Assembly (NCBI RefSeq): GCF_003994335.1
Contig: NZ_PNQZ01000025.1
Coordinates: forward strand, 4 to 64,003
Length of the DNA: 64,000 bases
From: Asaia sp. W19
GTDB taxonomy: Bacteria; Pseudomonadota; Alphaproteobacteria; Acetobacterales; Acetobacteraceae
Reading direction: 5' to 3'
The notes under the pieces are model-generated. The model had not been told where the DNA came from and did no database searches. It saw only the letters and a program-made list of their open reading frames with translations. Within the stretch, counting starts at the first letter, position 1. Every line of letters starts with the position of its first letter. A program made the translations under genes and the position numbers. This document shows, piece by piece, positions 44,355 through 54,082 of this stretch.

Positions 44355-45037
44355 ATGTGCGACCGGGACAGATGGGCCGTGCGCGCTCGGGCGTCAGGCC
44401 CTGACGAGGTGCCTGTCCCGATAGGAGAAATCGTGGTCAGGAGAACTGGGTCGAGCGCCAGGAGAGCCTGATCGAGAGCGGACTGGCAGGCTTTGCTATC
44501 GTGGAAGGCAGTCCCTTGTACCGGGATGAAATGCACATTGAACAACCCGATACATCCGAGAACCGCCCGAAGATACGGGGTAAAGAAATCCGGCTGTTGC
44601 GCCTCTCCGCCCAGAATGAATCCGCCCGCTGCGACACCGATCAGAACGAGCCGATCGGCAACGAGCCCCTGTTTTCCATTGGCGCCCAAGGCGAATGTGC
44701 GGTTCATCCGCACCACATGATCGAGCCAGGATTTGAGTGCGGCCGGTACCGTGAAATTATGCACGGGCGCTCCCAACACCATGACGGACGCAGCCTCGAC
44801 TTCGTGGATCAGGATATCCGACAGTTCCGTCGACCCTTCGGTTCCCTCGTCGTTCGCGTCGGCAGGACTTGCGAGCAAGGCAGCGTAAGATGCATCCGGC
44901 GGGGTGAGCGTACTGATGTCACGTTTGACGATGGTCGCCTCAGGAATCAGCGTGCAGATCCGCGCAACGATCTCCGCAGAGATGCGCCTGCTCTGCCCAT
45001 CCTGTCTGGGGCTGCAATCGATATGGAGGATCTGCAT
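44351..45037 (-). CDS. azoR: FMN-dependent NADH-azoreductase
   Basis: A 228-residue flavodoxin-like quinone/azo reductase. It begins MQILHIDCSPRQDGQSRRISAEIV (FMN phosphate loop) at ATG 45037; the frame is open further upstream, but that part overlaps the divergent promoter region. The FMN loops APVHNFTVPAALKSWLDHVVR and GVAAGGFILGG are typical. It detoxifies quinones and azo or nitro compounds using NAD(P)H. It is followed by the MocR gene with a 4-base overlap and is divergent from an AhpD-like gene. Confidence 0.9.
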   Translation of the reverse strand: MQILHIDCSPRQDGQSRRISAEIVARICTLIPEATIVKRDISTLTPPDASYAALLASPADANDEGTEGSTELSDILIHEVEAASVMVLGAPVHNFTVPAALKSWLDHVVRMNRTFALGANGKQGLVADRLVLIGVAAGGFILGGEAQQPDFFTPYLRAVLGCIGLFNVHFIPVQGTAFHDSKACQSALDQALLALDPVLLTTISPIGTGTSSGPDARARTAHLSRSHI

Positions 45038-45240
45038 CGCCGGGCACCGTGCGGTTCTCGAAAAGGGGCTTGTGTCATCAATCCACCGGACGCGTGATGA
45101 CAGGCCCATGAAACCGATATCGGAGTATACCAAGAATCTTGGTCCTCTCGGAATCTGCGTTCTTCCACCTGTCATGCGCCCCGGCATGACGGGAGAAGAG
45201 GTGAAGCGCCTTGGCGTTCCACCGAAGGAGATACCCGCTG

Positions 45241-45684
45241 ATGACACAGCGTCTCGACTACGAAGCTCTCGCCCCGGAAGCTGTGAGCACCCTGGGGGAA
45301 GTCTATCGCTATGTGGCGCGGTCAGGGTTGGATGCTGGGCTGGTCGAACTGGTCTATCTGCGCATCTCCCAGATCAATGGCTGCGCCTACTGTCTCGATC
45401 TGCATAGTCAGGCTCTGCTGACCAGAAGAGTGCCCTCTCGTAAGCTTGCTGTGCTTCAGGTCTGGCGTGAGGCCGAGGGATTTTTCAGCGCGCGTGAAAC
45501 CGCCGCTCTCGCCTGGGCTGAGACGGTTACCTGCGTGCGTGAGAGTGGTATTCCGGATGGCGAATTCCAAGGGCTCATCGGGATCTTTACGGAAAAGGAG
45601 ATCGTCGATCTGACGGTCGCCGTGGGGATGATGAACCTGTTCAATCGTCTGGCGATCGGATTCCGACGCGCACCCGCCCCCTGA
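45241..45684 (+). CDS. Carboxymuconolactone decarboxylase/AhpD-like protein
   Basis: A 147-residue all-helical protein with the AhpD core: LVYLRISQINGCAYCLDLHSQALL carries CxxC plus the His four residues later, the peroxidatic thiol set of alkylhydroperoxidase-like proteins. It should reduce hydroperoxides or act in thiol relay. ATG 45241 follows AAGGAG by 9 bases. It is divergent from azoR across about 200 bases, probably under the MocR regulator made with azoR. Confidence 0.9.
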   Translation: MTQRLDYEALAPEAVSTLGEVYRYVARSGLDAGLVELVYLRISQINGCAYCLDLHSQALLTRRVPSRKLAVLQVWREAEGFFSARETAALAWAETVTCVRESGIPDGEFQGLIGIFTEKEIVDLTVAVGMMNLFNRLAIGFRRAPAP

Positions 45685-46197
45685 TAACGCAAGAAGCAAG
45701 CTGACCCGCTCACGCATCCGCTTCCATCAAACGACGCTTCGGGCGCGAATCACGTCCTCGGCCGGGTTTCACTGCCCGGCCCTTGTCCCTGCAGCGCCTA
45801 GGCGGCTTGCTGATCCTGAGGCCTGATCCGGTTCGTGGGTGACGTGGATCCGTCGCCTGGATCGGGCGTTCACTTCCCTGATCAGCACAATGGTCCGGCT
45901 GTCTGAACGCACCCGACTGCGCCGTTTCATCTGTTGGGACGGAAACGTCGTTCGTCAAAAACGACCGTTATAGAGCCCTTCCGCAGCGCTGCATGAAGCG
46001 AGGAGTCTGGCGCCGGCATCCGGTATCACTCCGTAAAATCGCGTCACAGAATTGTACGTCTCCTGACCGTATGTTGCGATTAAGCAACAAAGATCACGAG
46101 AGTTCGTTAATCACCCATTATATTGTTTCGATATCGAAAAGCAGACTTACTATGACACATGTTGAAATAACGACAGCTATGACGAAAGGGCCCAGGA
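45685..46197. other. Intergenic region AhpD-like gene to TonB receptor 3
   Basis: 513 bases. A hairpin GGCCGGG-N8-CCCGGCC (45760-45781) may end the AhpD-like transcript. The middle part has short frames on both strands with no support; a minus-strand frame (45710-45958) lacks a ribosome site and homology. From about 46020 the DNA is AT-rich and holds the 14-bp palindrome at 46126-46139, the likely receptor control region. Confidence 0.5.
46126..46139. promoter_or_regulatory. Perfect palindrome upstream of TonB receptor 3
   Basis: TTTCGATATCGAAA, 58 bases before the annotated receptor start, in an AT-rich stretch. It is a plausible operator; the regulator is unknown. TTTCGAT also occurs upstream of receptor 1 (near 23425). 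Confidence 0.4.
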
Positions 46198-49100
46198 ATG
46201 GCATCCGGAGTGATCTTGCCGCAGCGCATTAAGGGGTTGAGGCATAACGCCCTTATGGTCTCTCTGCTTTGCACGGTTTTCGCCTGCCCGACGATGGCGC
46301 AGGCCCAGACCCAGACTGGACCGACGGCAACGCCCCATAAGAAGGTCTCGACGCACAAGGCCTCGAAGGCAAGGCGCGGGACGGCAGCGCGTGCGTCAAA
46401 AGTCGTGCCAGCCGGGACGACTGCCCAGGCGAATGCGCCTGCTTCGGCAACGCCCCCGGGCACGAATACGCCTCAGCCCGTTCTCGCCAGCAGTGCCGCA
46501 TCGATGCCAGACGCTGCTCCTCAGAAAGAGATGATCATCGTCACGGGCACACGTCTTTCACAGTCGCGTCTGACCAATGTCATGGCCGGCTCGACGCTGA
46601 CCGCCGAGCAGATCCATCGACGCGGGTATTACGATCTGGGAACGGCGCTGCTGCGTGAAAACCCGGCCATCAGCCAGGGCGGCAATTCGACGATAGGCAA
46701 TCAGGGGAGTTTTGGTGCCGGTCAGTCCTTTATAGGCCTGCTCAACCTGGGCGCCGAACGTACCCTGACGCTCATCGATGGCATGCGCATGGCGGGCGGT
46801 GCGACTGCCTCGATCTATGGCGCAGGGTCAGGCTCGCAGGTGGATGTCAGCACCATTCCGACATCGCTGATTAAGGGCATCGATACGCGTCTTGGTGGTG
46901 CCGGCGCGGCCTATGGTGCCGATGCCGTTGCGGGTGTGATGAACTACACGCTCGATGATCATTTCACAGGTGTCGATTTCAACGCACAGGGCAACTGGTC
47001 GCAGAAGCTCGATGCTCCTGGCGAAAAGCTGACATTCAAGGCAGGCCGCAATTTCGATCATGACCGGGGTGGTATCGTCTTCGACGTCGAATATCGTAAC
47101 CAGGGCGGCATGGTCGCCAATGACAGGCCGGATGTGTTCGGGCGCGATGCGGTGCTCTATCATCGCGTACCTCTGGGACAGAGCGCACCGTACACGTATG
47201 TTCTCGGAGCGGGATCGCGCTTCATCCAGAACTCGGTCACGGGTATTCCCATGATCACAGGCGATTATGGGAATCTCCCCGTATATGCAGGCTCGGCAGG
47301 TGCTGCTCTGGCGGGGCAAGCCAATAATGCGGTAGCCAATGCAGCCAATCAGCCGCTCATGTTCAGTCAGAACGGGCAGTCGCTCATTCCGCTCACTGCT
47401 GGCACGTTGCTCAAGGGCGATACGACGCATGGTATTGGTGGCAATGGCATCGCGCTTCAGGACTACAACCAGCTGATTGCGCCCAATGACAAGCTCAATC
47501 TTACCCTGTTGGGCCATTACGACATTACTCGCCATATCCATGCGACATGGCAGGGATGGTATGCGCGCGGCAGCGCGGAGAGCCAGGTCGGTCAGGGAAC
47601 ATGGAGCACAACCCAGTTTGACAATCCGCTGACGCTCAATACCGCTGGCCCCATGAGCAGCAGCTACTACACCAATGATGTGGTCAATGGTGCCTATGCG
47701 CTCAGCACCAGCAATCCTTATCTGACCAGCGCAGAACAGCAGACCATCAAGAATGCCCTGGCAGCCAACGGCCAGCCCACCGACACGTTTTATCTCAACA
47801 GGCTGAACCAGGATCTCGACGCCGGGCTCTATCGCACCACGGTGCAGATGTACCGCTTTCAGGGGGGGCTTGCGGGTGATTTCAATGCGGTCGGGCGCAA
47901 GTTCGACTGGAAGGTACGTGGTGAATACACGCGCTACATGAACAATACCTGGACGCCCTCGATCGTCACAGCCAATCTCGTGAACGCGCTGAACGCGGTG
48001 CAGGATTCCAGCGGCAATATCGTCTGCGCGCCTGGTTACCAGAATGCGCCCATCGCCACCCGCAGCGCGACCTGCGCACCGCTCAATCCGTTCGGCTATA
48101 ATCAGATGACGCCGGGTGCGCGTGATTACGTTATTTCCGACGCGCATTCGACCAACAAGAATACGCAGCGCGATATTCAGGCCGAACTGAGCTCCACCGT
48201 TTTCCGCCTGCCTGCCGGCGATATTCGCTGGGATCTCGGGTATGAGCATCGCCGCGAAGGCTACCACTTCGATCCGGGTGCGTTTTTCCGCGGCTGGCCG
48301 CAGGGCGATGGCACCTATCAGCAATACGGCAACAGCACGGCCATTCCCCCAACGGGCGGCGCCTATCATACCCATGAGGCGTTCGGCGAACTCGACGTTC
48401 CCTTCGTGTCGCCCGCCATGCATGTGCCTGGCATCTACAATCTTTCAGCGACGGCAAATGGCCGCTTCATCAATAACAGCATGACCGGCAATTACTGGAC
48501 GTACATGTTTGGTGGGGCCTGGTGGCCGACCGAGGATTTCGGCCTGAGTGGCAATTACGCCCAATCTGTGCGTAACCCTTCCGTGACTGAACTCTTCTCG
48601 CCGCGTTCGACCGATTATGAATCGGGCACCGATCCCTGCTCTGATGCCGGTATCGGCTCGGGTCCCAATCCGGCCATTCGTGCAGCAAACTGCGCCAAGG
48701 CAGGCATCACCCAGCCCTTCACCTCGAACTTCAATTTCTACACCATTCCGGGTACGACTGGCGGCAACCCCAATCTGAAGAACGAGACGTCAAAGAGCTA
48801 TACGGGATCGCTCGAGTTTCGTCCGCATTTCGTCCGTGGTCTCGACATGAAGGCCTCCTTCGTCGACGTGAAGGTCAAGAACGCCATCACCTCGCTCGGG
48901 CCGCAGGATCTGATGAATGCCTGCTATGACTCCAGCAGCTACCCGTCGAACGCCTTTTGCAACAGCTTCATCCGTGACTCTTCGGGCCAGCTTTCGACCT
49001 TCAATGCTGGCTATTACAATATCGCCAAGTATGAGACCCAGGCGCTGCAGGCGACCATGGACTATTTCACCCCGCTCACCCGTTTCGGCTTCGGCGCTGG

Positions 49101-49515
49101 TGCTGGCGAAATCGACCTGAGCGGCAACTACGTCCATTATCTCAAGAGCCAGGACACCTATCTGGGAAGCACCTATCTGCTCTCGGGCACGACGGATGCG
49201 CCCAATGACAACTTCACGCTCAACCTGAATTACATGAATGGTCCGTTCTCGGCCCAGTGGCAGACACTCTGGTATGGCCCGACGCAGTATAAGGTTCAGG
49301 TGCCTGCCACACGCTATCAGGATAACAAGCGTCCGTCATTTGCCTATTTCAACCTCTCACTGGCCTATGACATCACCAAAAATCTCTCGGCCAATTTCGT
49401 GATCAACAACATCACGAACGCCCTGCCTAAGGATCCTGGGATCTATGACACCAATCGCTACTACGAAGCGCTCATCGGACGGAATTTCCAGCTGAATATC
49501 GGCGTTCATTTCTGA
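46198..49515 (+). CDS. TonB-dependent outer-membrane receptor 3
   Basis: A 1105-residue receptor. The signal peptide ends near MAQAQ (residue 36); a 70-residue Ala/Thr/Lys/Pro linker precedes the TonB-box-like EMIIVTGTRLSQSR near 110. The plug runs to about 265 (AERTLTLIDGMRM, GGAGAAYGADAVAGVMNYTL) and the barrel ends NIGVHF. It is of the same plug class as receptor 1 but longer, with many large loops. AGGA touches ATG 46198, so TTG 46216 (after GGAG) is a possible true start. A strong terminator follows. It has no linked transport genes. Confidence 0.92.
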   Translation: MASGVILPQRIKGLRHNALMVSLLCTVFACPTMAQAQTQTGPTATPHKKVSTHKASKARRGTAARASKVVPAGTTAQANAPASATPPGTNTPQPVLASSAASMPDAAPQKEMIIVTGTRLSQSRLTNVMAGSTLTAEQIHRRGYYDLGTALLRENPAISQGGNSTIGNQGSFGAGQSFIGLLNLGAERTLTLIDGMRMAGGATASIYGAGSGSQVDVSTIPTSLIKGIDTRLGGAGAAYGADAVAGVMNYTLDDHFTGVDFNAQGNWSQKLDAPGEKLTFKAGRNFDHDRGGIVFDVEYRNQGGMVANDRPDVFGRDAVLYHRVPLGQSAPYTYVLGAGSRFIQNSVTGIPMITGDYGNLPVYAGSAGAALAGQANNAVANAANQPLMFSQNGQSLIPLTAGTLLKGDTTHGIGGNGIALQDYNQLIAPNDKLNLTLLGHYDITRHIHATWQGWYARGSAESQVGQGTWSTTQFDNPLTLNTAGPMSSSYYTNDVVNGAYALSTSNPYLTSAEQQTIKNALAANGQPTDTFYLNRLNQDLDAGLYRTTVQMYRFQGGLAGDFNAVGRKFDWKVRGEYTRYMNNTWTPSIVTANLVNALNAVQDSSGNIVCAPGYQNAPIATRSATCAPLNPFGYNQMTPGARDYVISDAHSTNKNTQRDIQAELSSTVFRLPAGDIRWDLGYEHRREGYHFDPGAFFRGWPQGDGTYQQYGNSTAIPPTGGAYHTHEAFGELDVPFVSPAMHVPGIYNLSATANGRFINNSMTGNYWTYMFGGAWWPTEDFGLSGNYAQSVRNPSVTELFSPRSTDYESGTDPCSDAGIGSGPNPAIRAANCAKAGITQPFTSNFNFYTIPGTTGGNPNLKNETSKSYTGSLEFRPHFVRGLDMKASFVDVKVKNAITSLGPQDLMNACYDSSSYPSNAFCNSFIRDSSGQLSTFNAGYYNIAKYETQALQATMDYFTPLTRFGFGAGAGEIDLSGNYVHYLKSQDTYLGSTYLLSGTTDAPNDNFTLNLNYMNGPFSAQWQTLWYGPTQYKVQVPATRYQDNKRPSFAYFNLSLAYDITKNLSANFVINNITNALPKDPGIYDTNRYYEALIGRNFQLNIGVHF

Positions 49516-49543
49516 TCCGAGACCGATAGGAGAGTTCAATCGG

Positions 49544-49575
49544 AAGGGATGCCGCAGTTCGGCATCCCTTTTTTT
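49544..49575 (+). terminator. Rho-independent terminator of TonB receptor 3
   Basis: An 11-bp perfect stem, AAGGGATGCCG with CGGCATCCCTT, 5-base loop CAGTT, followed by a run of seven T (49569-49575). It lies 29 bases after the receptor stop. Confidence 0.93.
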
Positions 49576-49635
49576 CGTCCAGGTGATGCCAACACCGACG
49601 ACGAAAGGCAGGCTCTCGACCGCAGGCTTGAGGTC

Positions 49636-51066
49636 TCAGGTGCCGCAGAATGTAGCCTGCACCACCTCCTCGGGGAGGGGCGGTGTCTCATAATCGGCGT
49701 CATCCTCGAACGGGCGCACGAGACGCGCGAGCAGACGCTGGAAAACCTCGAAATCTCCATGCTCGGCGGCGTCGATGGCCTCGGCGATCCGATGGTTGCG
49801 GGCGATCACTGCGGGGTTGCTTTGCGCCATCAGGCGGTCCTGCTCTGCTGGCAGGGCCTTTTCCCGGGCGCGGCGTGTCTTCCAGTCTGCCAGCCAGCCA
49901 CCGAGCGCGTCAGAGACAGGTTTTTCGCTGAGGGGCTCGTTCCGTGAGAGACGTCTGAAACTCAGCGTCCAATCCAGTTTTTCCTCTTCAAGGATCTCCA
50001 GAAACCGCACGATCAGCGTCTTGTCCTCAGCCTCGCTCTGCATAAGGCCCAGCTTCGGCCGCATGCGCTCCAGCCAGGCCGTATCATAAAGCGTGCCGAA
50101 CTGGCCAAGCGCCTCCTGTGCCCGGGCCAATGCGCGCTCCTCGTCAGGGTCAACAAACGGCAAAATTGTCTCGGCCAGACGAGCCAGGTTCCATCCTGCC
50201 AGGCGGGGCTGATTGCCATAGGCATAGCGCCCGTTCCGGTCGATCGAACTGAACACCTTGTCATGGCGGTATGCGTCCAGAAAGGCGCAGGGGCCATAAT
50301 CGATTGTCTCTCCCGAAATGGCCATATTATCTGTATTCATCACCCCATGCACGAAGCCCAGGCTCATCCAGTGCGCGATCAGCCGAGCCTGCGCGGCGAC
50401 GACATTTTCGAAGAGTGCGCGCACCGGGTTTTCCGCTGAGGCAGCGCCCGGATAATGGCGTGCAATCGCGAGATCACACAAAAAGCGCAGGGCCTCGCTG
50501 TCCTGGCGCGCGGCAAAATATTGAAACGTGCCCACGCGCAGATGGCTTGCGGCGACGCGGGTCAGAATGGCCCCGGGCAGGGGCCGGTCACGCCACACAG
50601 TCTCGCCTGTGAGCACGGCGGCGAGGGCGCGCGTTGTCGGAACACCCAGAGCGGCCATGGACTCGCTGACGAGGTATTCGCGCAGTACAGGGCCAAGTGC
50701 GGCGAGCCCGTCGCCGCGTCGGGAAAAGGGTGTCGGCCCTGAGCCTTTGAGTTGCACATCGAACGTGCTGCCCTGGGCCGTACTTACCACCCCGAGCAGA
50801 TGCGCCCTTCCGTCGCCCAGTTGTGGCACGAACTGCCCGAATTGATGGCCGGCATAAGCCTGCGCCACAGGCGGCACAGCCTCATCGCGCCATTGTCCGC
50901 TGAAAAGCGCCACGGCCTCTGGCGATCCGAGCCATTCCGGTGAGAAGCCGAGTGTCTGTGCAAGCGCCGAGTTGACGGCAATCAGACGCGGTGCCCTGAG
51001 CGGCGCGGGAGCGGCCTGAACGGCCATGCTGGTAGGAAAAGGAGCGCGACGGAGGGGAAGCGACAT
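49636..51066 (-). CDS. selO: SelO family protein adenylyltransferase (AMPylase)
   Basis: A 476-residue pseudokinase-fold enzyme (YdiU/UPF0061) that transfers AMP from ATP to protein Ser/Thr/Tyr. Family motifs: PVAQAYAGHQFGQFVPQLGDGRA, QLKGSGPTPFSRRGDG, LREYLVSESMAALGVPTTRALA, and the metal/catalytic MNTDNMAISGETIDYGPCAFLD. The two cysteines that form the regulatory disulfide in E. coli SelO appear kept: one in DYGPCAF and one near the C-terminus (ATFCGT). It is linked to redox stress in family studies. It is a single gene, divergent from the flippase. Confidence 0.95.
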   Translation of the reverse strand: MSLPLRRAPFPTSMAVQAAPAPLRAPRLIAVNSALAQTLGFSPEWLGSPEAVALFSGQWRDEAVPPVAQAYAGHQFGQFVPQLGDGRAHLLGVVSTAQGSTFDVQLKGSGPTPFSRRGDGLAALGPVLREYLVSESMAALGVPTTRALAAVLTGETVWRDRPLPGAILTRVAASHLRVGTFQYFAARQDSEALRFLCDLAIARHYPGAASAENPVRALFENVVAAQARLIAHWMSLGFVHGVMNTDNMAISGETIDYGPCAFLDAYRHDKVFSSIDRNGRYAYGNQPRLAGWNLARLAETILPFVDPDEERALARAQEALGQFGTLYDTAWLERMRPKLGLMQSEAEDKTLIVRFLEILEEEKLDWTLSFRRLSRNEPLSEKPVSDALGGWLADWKTRRAREKALPAEQDRLMAQSNPAVIARNHRIAEAIDAAEHGDFEVFQRLLARLVRPFEDDADYETPPLPEEVVQATFCGT

Positions 51067-51237
51067 GAAACCTCATGGGCGTAACCCGAATGACACCTGT
51101 CATCCCGGCAGGAACGAGCCTGATATTTGCTCAGAGATGGCGTTATCCCCGGCCGGTGCAAGCGCAAGGATCGAGGGGGCCGAAGTTTTTTCAATCCCTC
51201 TCTTCCCATTTCAGGGCGGCACGTTCACAACCCGTTC

Positions 51238-52683
51238 ATGCCGAAGCATCCGACAGCCGCAAAGAGGATCATCCATAATGTCAGCTTTCTGACCTTGGGG
51301 CGCATTGCCACGGCCATTTGCAGCTTCGCCTATATAGCGTTTGCCGTACGTGCCCTTGGGCTTGCCCAGTTCGGCCTGCTGATCCTGATCCATTCTCTGG
51401 GGATCATGGCGTCCACCTTCTCGCGTATGCAATCCTGGCAAACATTCATCCGCTACGGCAATGAGCCCTACGCGCGGCGTGACCTCGCGCTTTTGCGACA
51501 AATCCTCGGCTTCTGTATCCGGCTGGACATGCTCTCGGCGGTGGTGGCCATCGCGATCGGGGTCATCAGCGTCGCGTTTTATAGTCATGTTGCTCACTGG
51601 ACCCCCTGGGTCACGACGCTCGCCTATGGCTACGCTCTCATCTGTCCGTTCATGTATACCGGCTGGAGCAACGGGGTTCTGCGCCTGACGGACCGTTTCC
51701 ATCTCGTGCCGATCAGCGATACCTGCACCGCCATTTTCCGTACGGCGGGAACGGCGCTGGGCTTCGTGCTGCATCTCAAGCTCGGCTTCTTCGTGCTCGT
51801 CTGGGCCGGAGCCGTGTTGATGGATTACGGGCTGTTCCTGTATTTTGCGCTTACCACCCTGCACCAGAAAATCGGTTTGCGCCTGCATCCGCGTGATGTG
51901 TTCGGTCAGTGGCGCTGGCAATTGCCGGGAATGTGGGCCTTCACGCGTTCGACCAGCATCAATCAGACTCTTGGTGCCGTGTCCGGGCATATCAGCACGC
52001 TTGTCGTCGGGTCGCTTCTGGGTTCGGCCGAGGCCGCCGTGTTCCGTATCTGCCGACAGATTGCTGACGGGATCGTGACCCCGGCCCAGATGCTCTCTCC
52101 CGTGCTCTATCCCGAACTGGTCAAGATGCGCGATCGTCAGGACTGGTCGGGACTCAAGCGGATCACCTGGAAGATCTTCTTCATGCTCTGCGCCGTCTCG
52201 GTGGCGCTGCTGCTGGTGGCGGCGTTCTTCGGGGGGCGCATCTTCTCGCTGATGCTGCATATCCATCTGCACGGCACGACCTATTACATCTCGATCATGC
52301 TTGTCTCGGCGGTCCTGACCCTGCTCGTCGTGCCGCTCGAACCGCTGCTTACCGTCATGGGGCAGATCGGCTATCTGATGGCCAACCGCACCTGGATCAC
52401 CCTGGCCTATTTTCCGGTGCTCTATGGTCTGACTTCAGTATGGTCGCTCAAAGGCGCCTGCTATGCGACGGTGTTCAGCAGTCTGGCCATGTTTATCACG
52501 CGGCTCTGGCGCGCCATCATCTGCTCGCTGCGTCCCACGCAGCATGCAGGTGTGACCGGGGGAGGCGGGGTGGCCAAGGACACAGCCAGGGAAGCCTCTT
52601 CCGTCTCGCCGCCCGATACGGCTCCCGACAGGATCCTGAAGCAGCCCGTCGACGAAGAGGTGCCGATCAAGGCCTTAACCTGA
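51238..52683 (+). CDS. Polysaccharide/lipid-linked oligosaccharide flippase (MATE-like, Wzx type)
   Basis: A 481-residue inner-membrane protein with about 12-14 hydrophobic segments; the N-terminal IIHNVSFLTLGRIATAICSFAYIAFAVRALGLAQFGLL matches polysaccharide-biosynthesis flippases (MVF/MATE superfamily). The last 50 residues are hydrophilic and probably cytoplasmic. It should flip undecaprenyl-linked glycan for capsule, O-antigen or exopolysaccharide. No glycosyltransferase gene is adjacent. I chose ATG 51238 because the upstream part of the frame (from 51127) is not membrane-like; the ribosome site is weak. It ends 7 bases from the convergent hyfG-like stop. Confidence 0.85.
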   Translation: MPKHPTAAKRIIHNVSFLTLGRIATAICSFAYIAFAVRALGLAQFGLLILIHSLGIMASTFSRMQSWQTFIRYGNEPYARRDLALLRQILGFCIRLDMLSAVVAIAIGVISVAFYSHVAHWTPWVTTLAYGYALICPFMYTGWSNGVLRLTDRFHLVPISDTCTAIFRTAGTALGFVLHLKLGFFVLVWAGAVLMDYGLFLYFALTTLHQKIGLRLHPRDVFGQWRWQLPGMWAFTRSTSINQTLGAVSGHISTLVVGSLLGSAEAAVFRICRQIADGIVTPAQMLSPVLYPELVKMRDRQDWSGLKRITWKIFFMLCAVSVALLLVAAFFGGRIFSLMLHIHLHGTTYYISIMLVSAVLTLLVVPLEPLLTVMGQIGYLMANRTWITLAYFPVLYGLTSVWSLKGACYATVFSSLAMFITRLWRAIICSLRPTQHAGVTGGGGVAKDTAREASSVSPPDTAPDRILKQPVDEEVPIKALT

Positions 52684-52690
52684 AGCCATG

Positions 52691-54082
52691 CTATTGTTCC
52701 GCCCCGCCCGGATCATAGCCAAGCGAGGCCAGAACGAGGCGATCTTCCCAGCTGCCGCGCATCAGCGAGGGGAGGACCGACAGGGTTGCAAGGGCCGGGT
52801 CGCGCAGCATGAAGCCATCCAGGCAGGAATCGCGCAGTCTCACCCAGCACCAGATTTCGCCGTGCGGCCCTTCCACCGCGCCAATGCCCTCGCCGCTACC
52901 CGTCGCGATCGGCTCAGCCTGGGGAAGTGGCGCGCCAAACGCCGCAGCAACGCGCTCCAGCCGACGCAGGGAGTCGCGTATCTCGTCGAGGCGAAGGCAT
53001 TGTCGTGCCCAGCCATCGCCCCCCAAACGCGATCCGGCGCGACCGGGAACGTGGCGCATGTCGTCTTCGAGTTGACGCAGATCGAAGGAGCGCCCTGAAG
53101 CGCGAGCGACCAACCCGCCGAGACAATGCGCCTCGGCCCGCCCCGGCGTGATGACGCCAAGTCCCTCGAGGGATTCTGCCATGCGGGCGTGCAGCCCCTC
53201 GATCACGGCAAGGCGTGGCATGAGGGCGTCATGGATCCCATGAGCCAGCGCGCAGATATCGATCCCGAAGGCAATCCCATCGGGGGTGATCGTATCGGTC
53301 AGACGTCTTGTCGCCCCATGGTGAAGGCAAAGCTCAGCGCAGAGATCCTCGGCCAGAGCGGCGTGGCTTGCGAGAAGCGTGAACCCGGTCAGGCGTGCCA
53401 TGAGCGCCATATCGCGACAATGCACCGTGATGCGCTCGATTTCTGCCAGAATGATCCGGGCATCGCGCAATGCCGCAGAGGGGACGATGCCTAGCGCCTG
53501 CTCGATCGCCTGAGTATAGGCAAGGGGGGCCGCGACAAAAGCGGATGAAACACTGCGTCCGATCAGACGCAGGGCTTCCTCTGGCTTTCGGCCAAGGACC
53601 CCCTGCAGAAAGCCTCTATGAGCGGCACCAAGTATGACCTGTCCCATCTCCCAGGCGAAGGGCGGCATGTCGGTCTGAAGCGCCGTCCCGAAGGCAGCAG
53701 ATGGTGGAGCATGATCTGAGGGGACCGAACGGCGCGAGAGCGGTGCGATGCTGGCCCATCCCCCGCGATCGAGAGCGGGCTCCGTTTCAATCGCACCAAG
53801 AGGAAGGCATCCCCACAAATCCTGAGCAATACGCTCAGGCCATGACGCGGCGGGGAGCACGGATGAGAGCGCGAAATACCGTCCCTCGATCAGCGGCGTA
53901 CTGGCCATGACCGGTGTTTCCTGATCGAGAAACAGGACATAGGCCCGGTTGTCATCGCACCAATGGGCGATGAACCAGCCGGCCCTGGCCGCGATCATCG
54001 CGCGCCATTGAGTCTCATCAAGCGCATGATGGAAGGGCGCTATACGCTCGCCGGATCGGATGCGCGCGATCATGGTCGTCAT
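52691..54082 (-). CDS. hyfG: HyfG/HycE-like large subunit without Ni-binding cysteines
   Basis: A 463-residue protein. Residues about 25-100 resemble the 30-kDa (NuoC-like) domain fused at the N-terminus of HycE/HyfG (SSVLPAASWPERIAQDLWG matches VPAAxWYEREVxDLFG). Residues about 140-460 resemble the 49-kDa/NiFe large subunit: AHRGFLQGVLG, AYTQAIEQALGI and ILAEIERITVH align with HycE. Where HycE has RVCGIC, this has RSVSSA (V178, A181), and the C-terminal CxxC is absent (LASLGYDPGGAEQ). It cannot hold a Ni-Fe centre. ATG 54082 overlaps the hyfF-like stop. It is the last gene of the operon; no HyfI-like small subunit follows. Confidence 0.82.
   Translation of the reverse strand: MTTMIARIRSGERIAPFHHALDETQWRAMIAARAGWFIAHWCDDNRAYVLFLDQETPVMASTPLIEGRYFALSSVLPAASWPERIAQDLWGCLPLGAIETEPALDRGGWASIAPLSRRSVPSDHAPPSAAFGTALQTDMPPFAWEMGQVILGAAHRGFLQGVLGRKPEEALRLIGRSVSSAFVAAPLAYTQAIEQALGIVPSAALRDARIILAEIERITVHCRDMALMARLTGFTLLASHAALAEDLCAELCLHHGATRRLTDTITPDGIAFGIDICALAHGIHDALMPRLAVIEGLHARMAESLEGLGVITPGRAEAHCLGGLVARASGRSFDLRQLEDDMRHVPGRAGSRLGGDGWARQCLRLDEIRDSLRRLERVAAAFGAPLPQAEPIATGSGEGIGAVEGPHGEIWCWVRLRDSCLDGFMLRDPALATLSVLPSLMRGSWEDRLVLASLGYDPGGAEQ

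Noticed and set aside
45710-45958. 82-codon minus-strand frame suggesting an IS remnant
   Set aside because: No transposase motif, inverted repeats or target duplication found.
46828-48423. 531-codon minus-strand open frame
   Set aside because: It lies entirely opposite TonB receptor 3 and has no recognisable domain or ribosome site.
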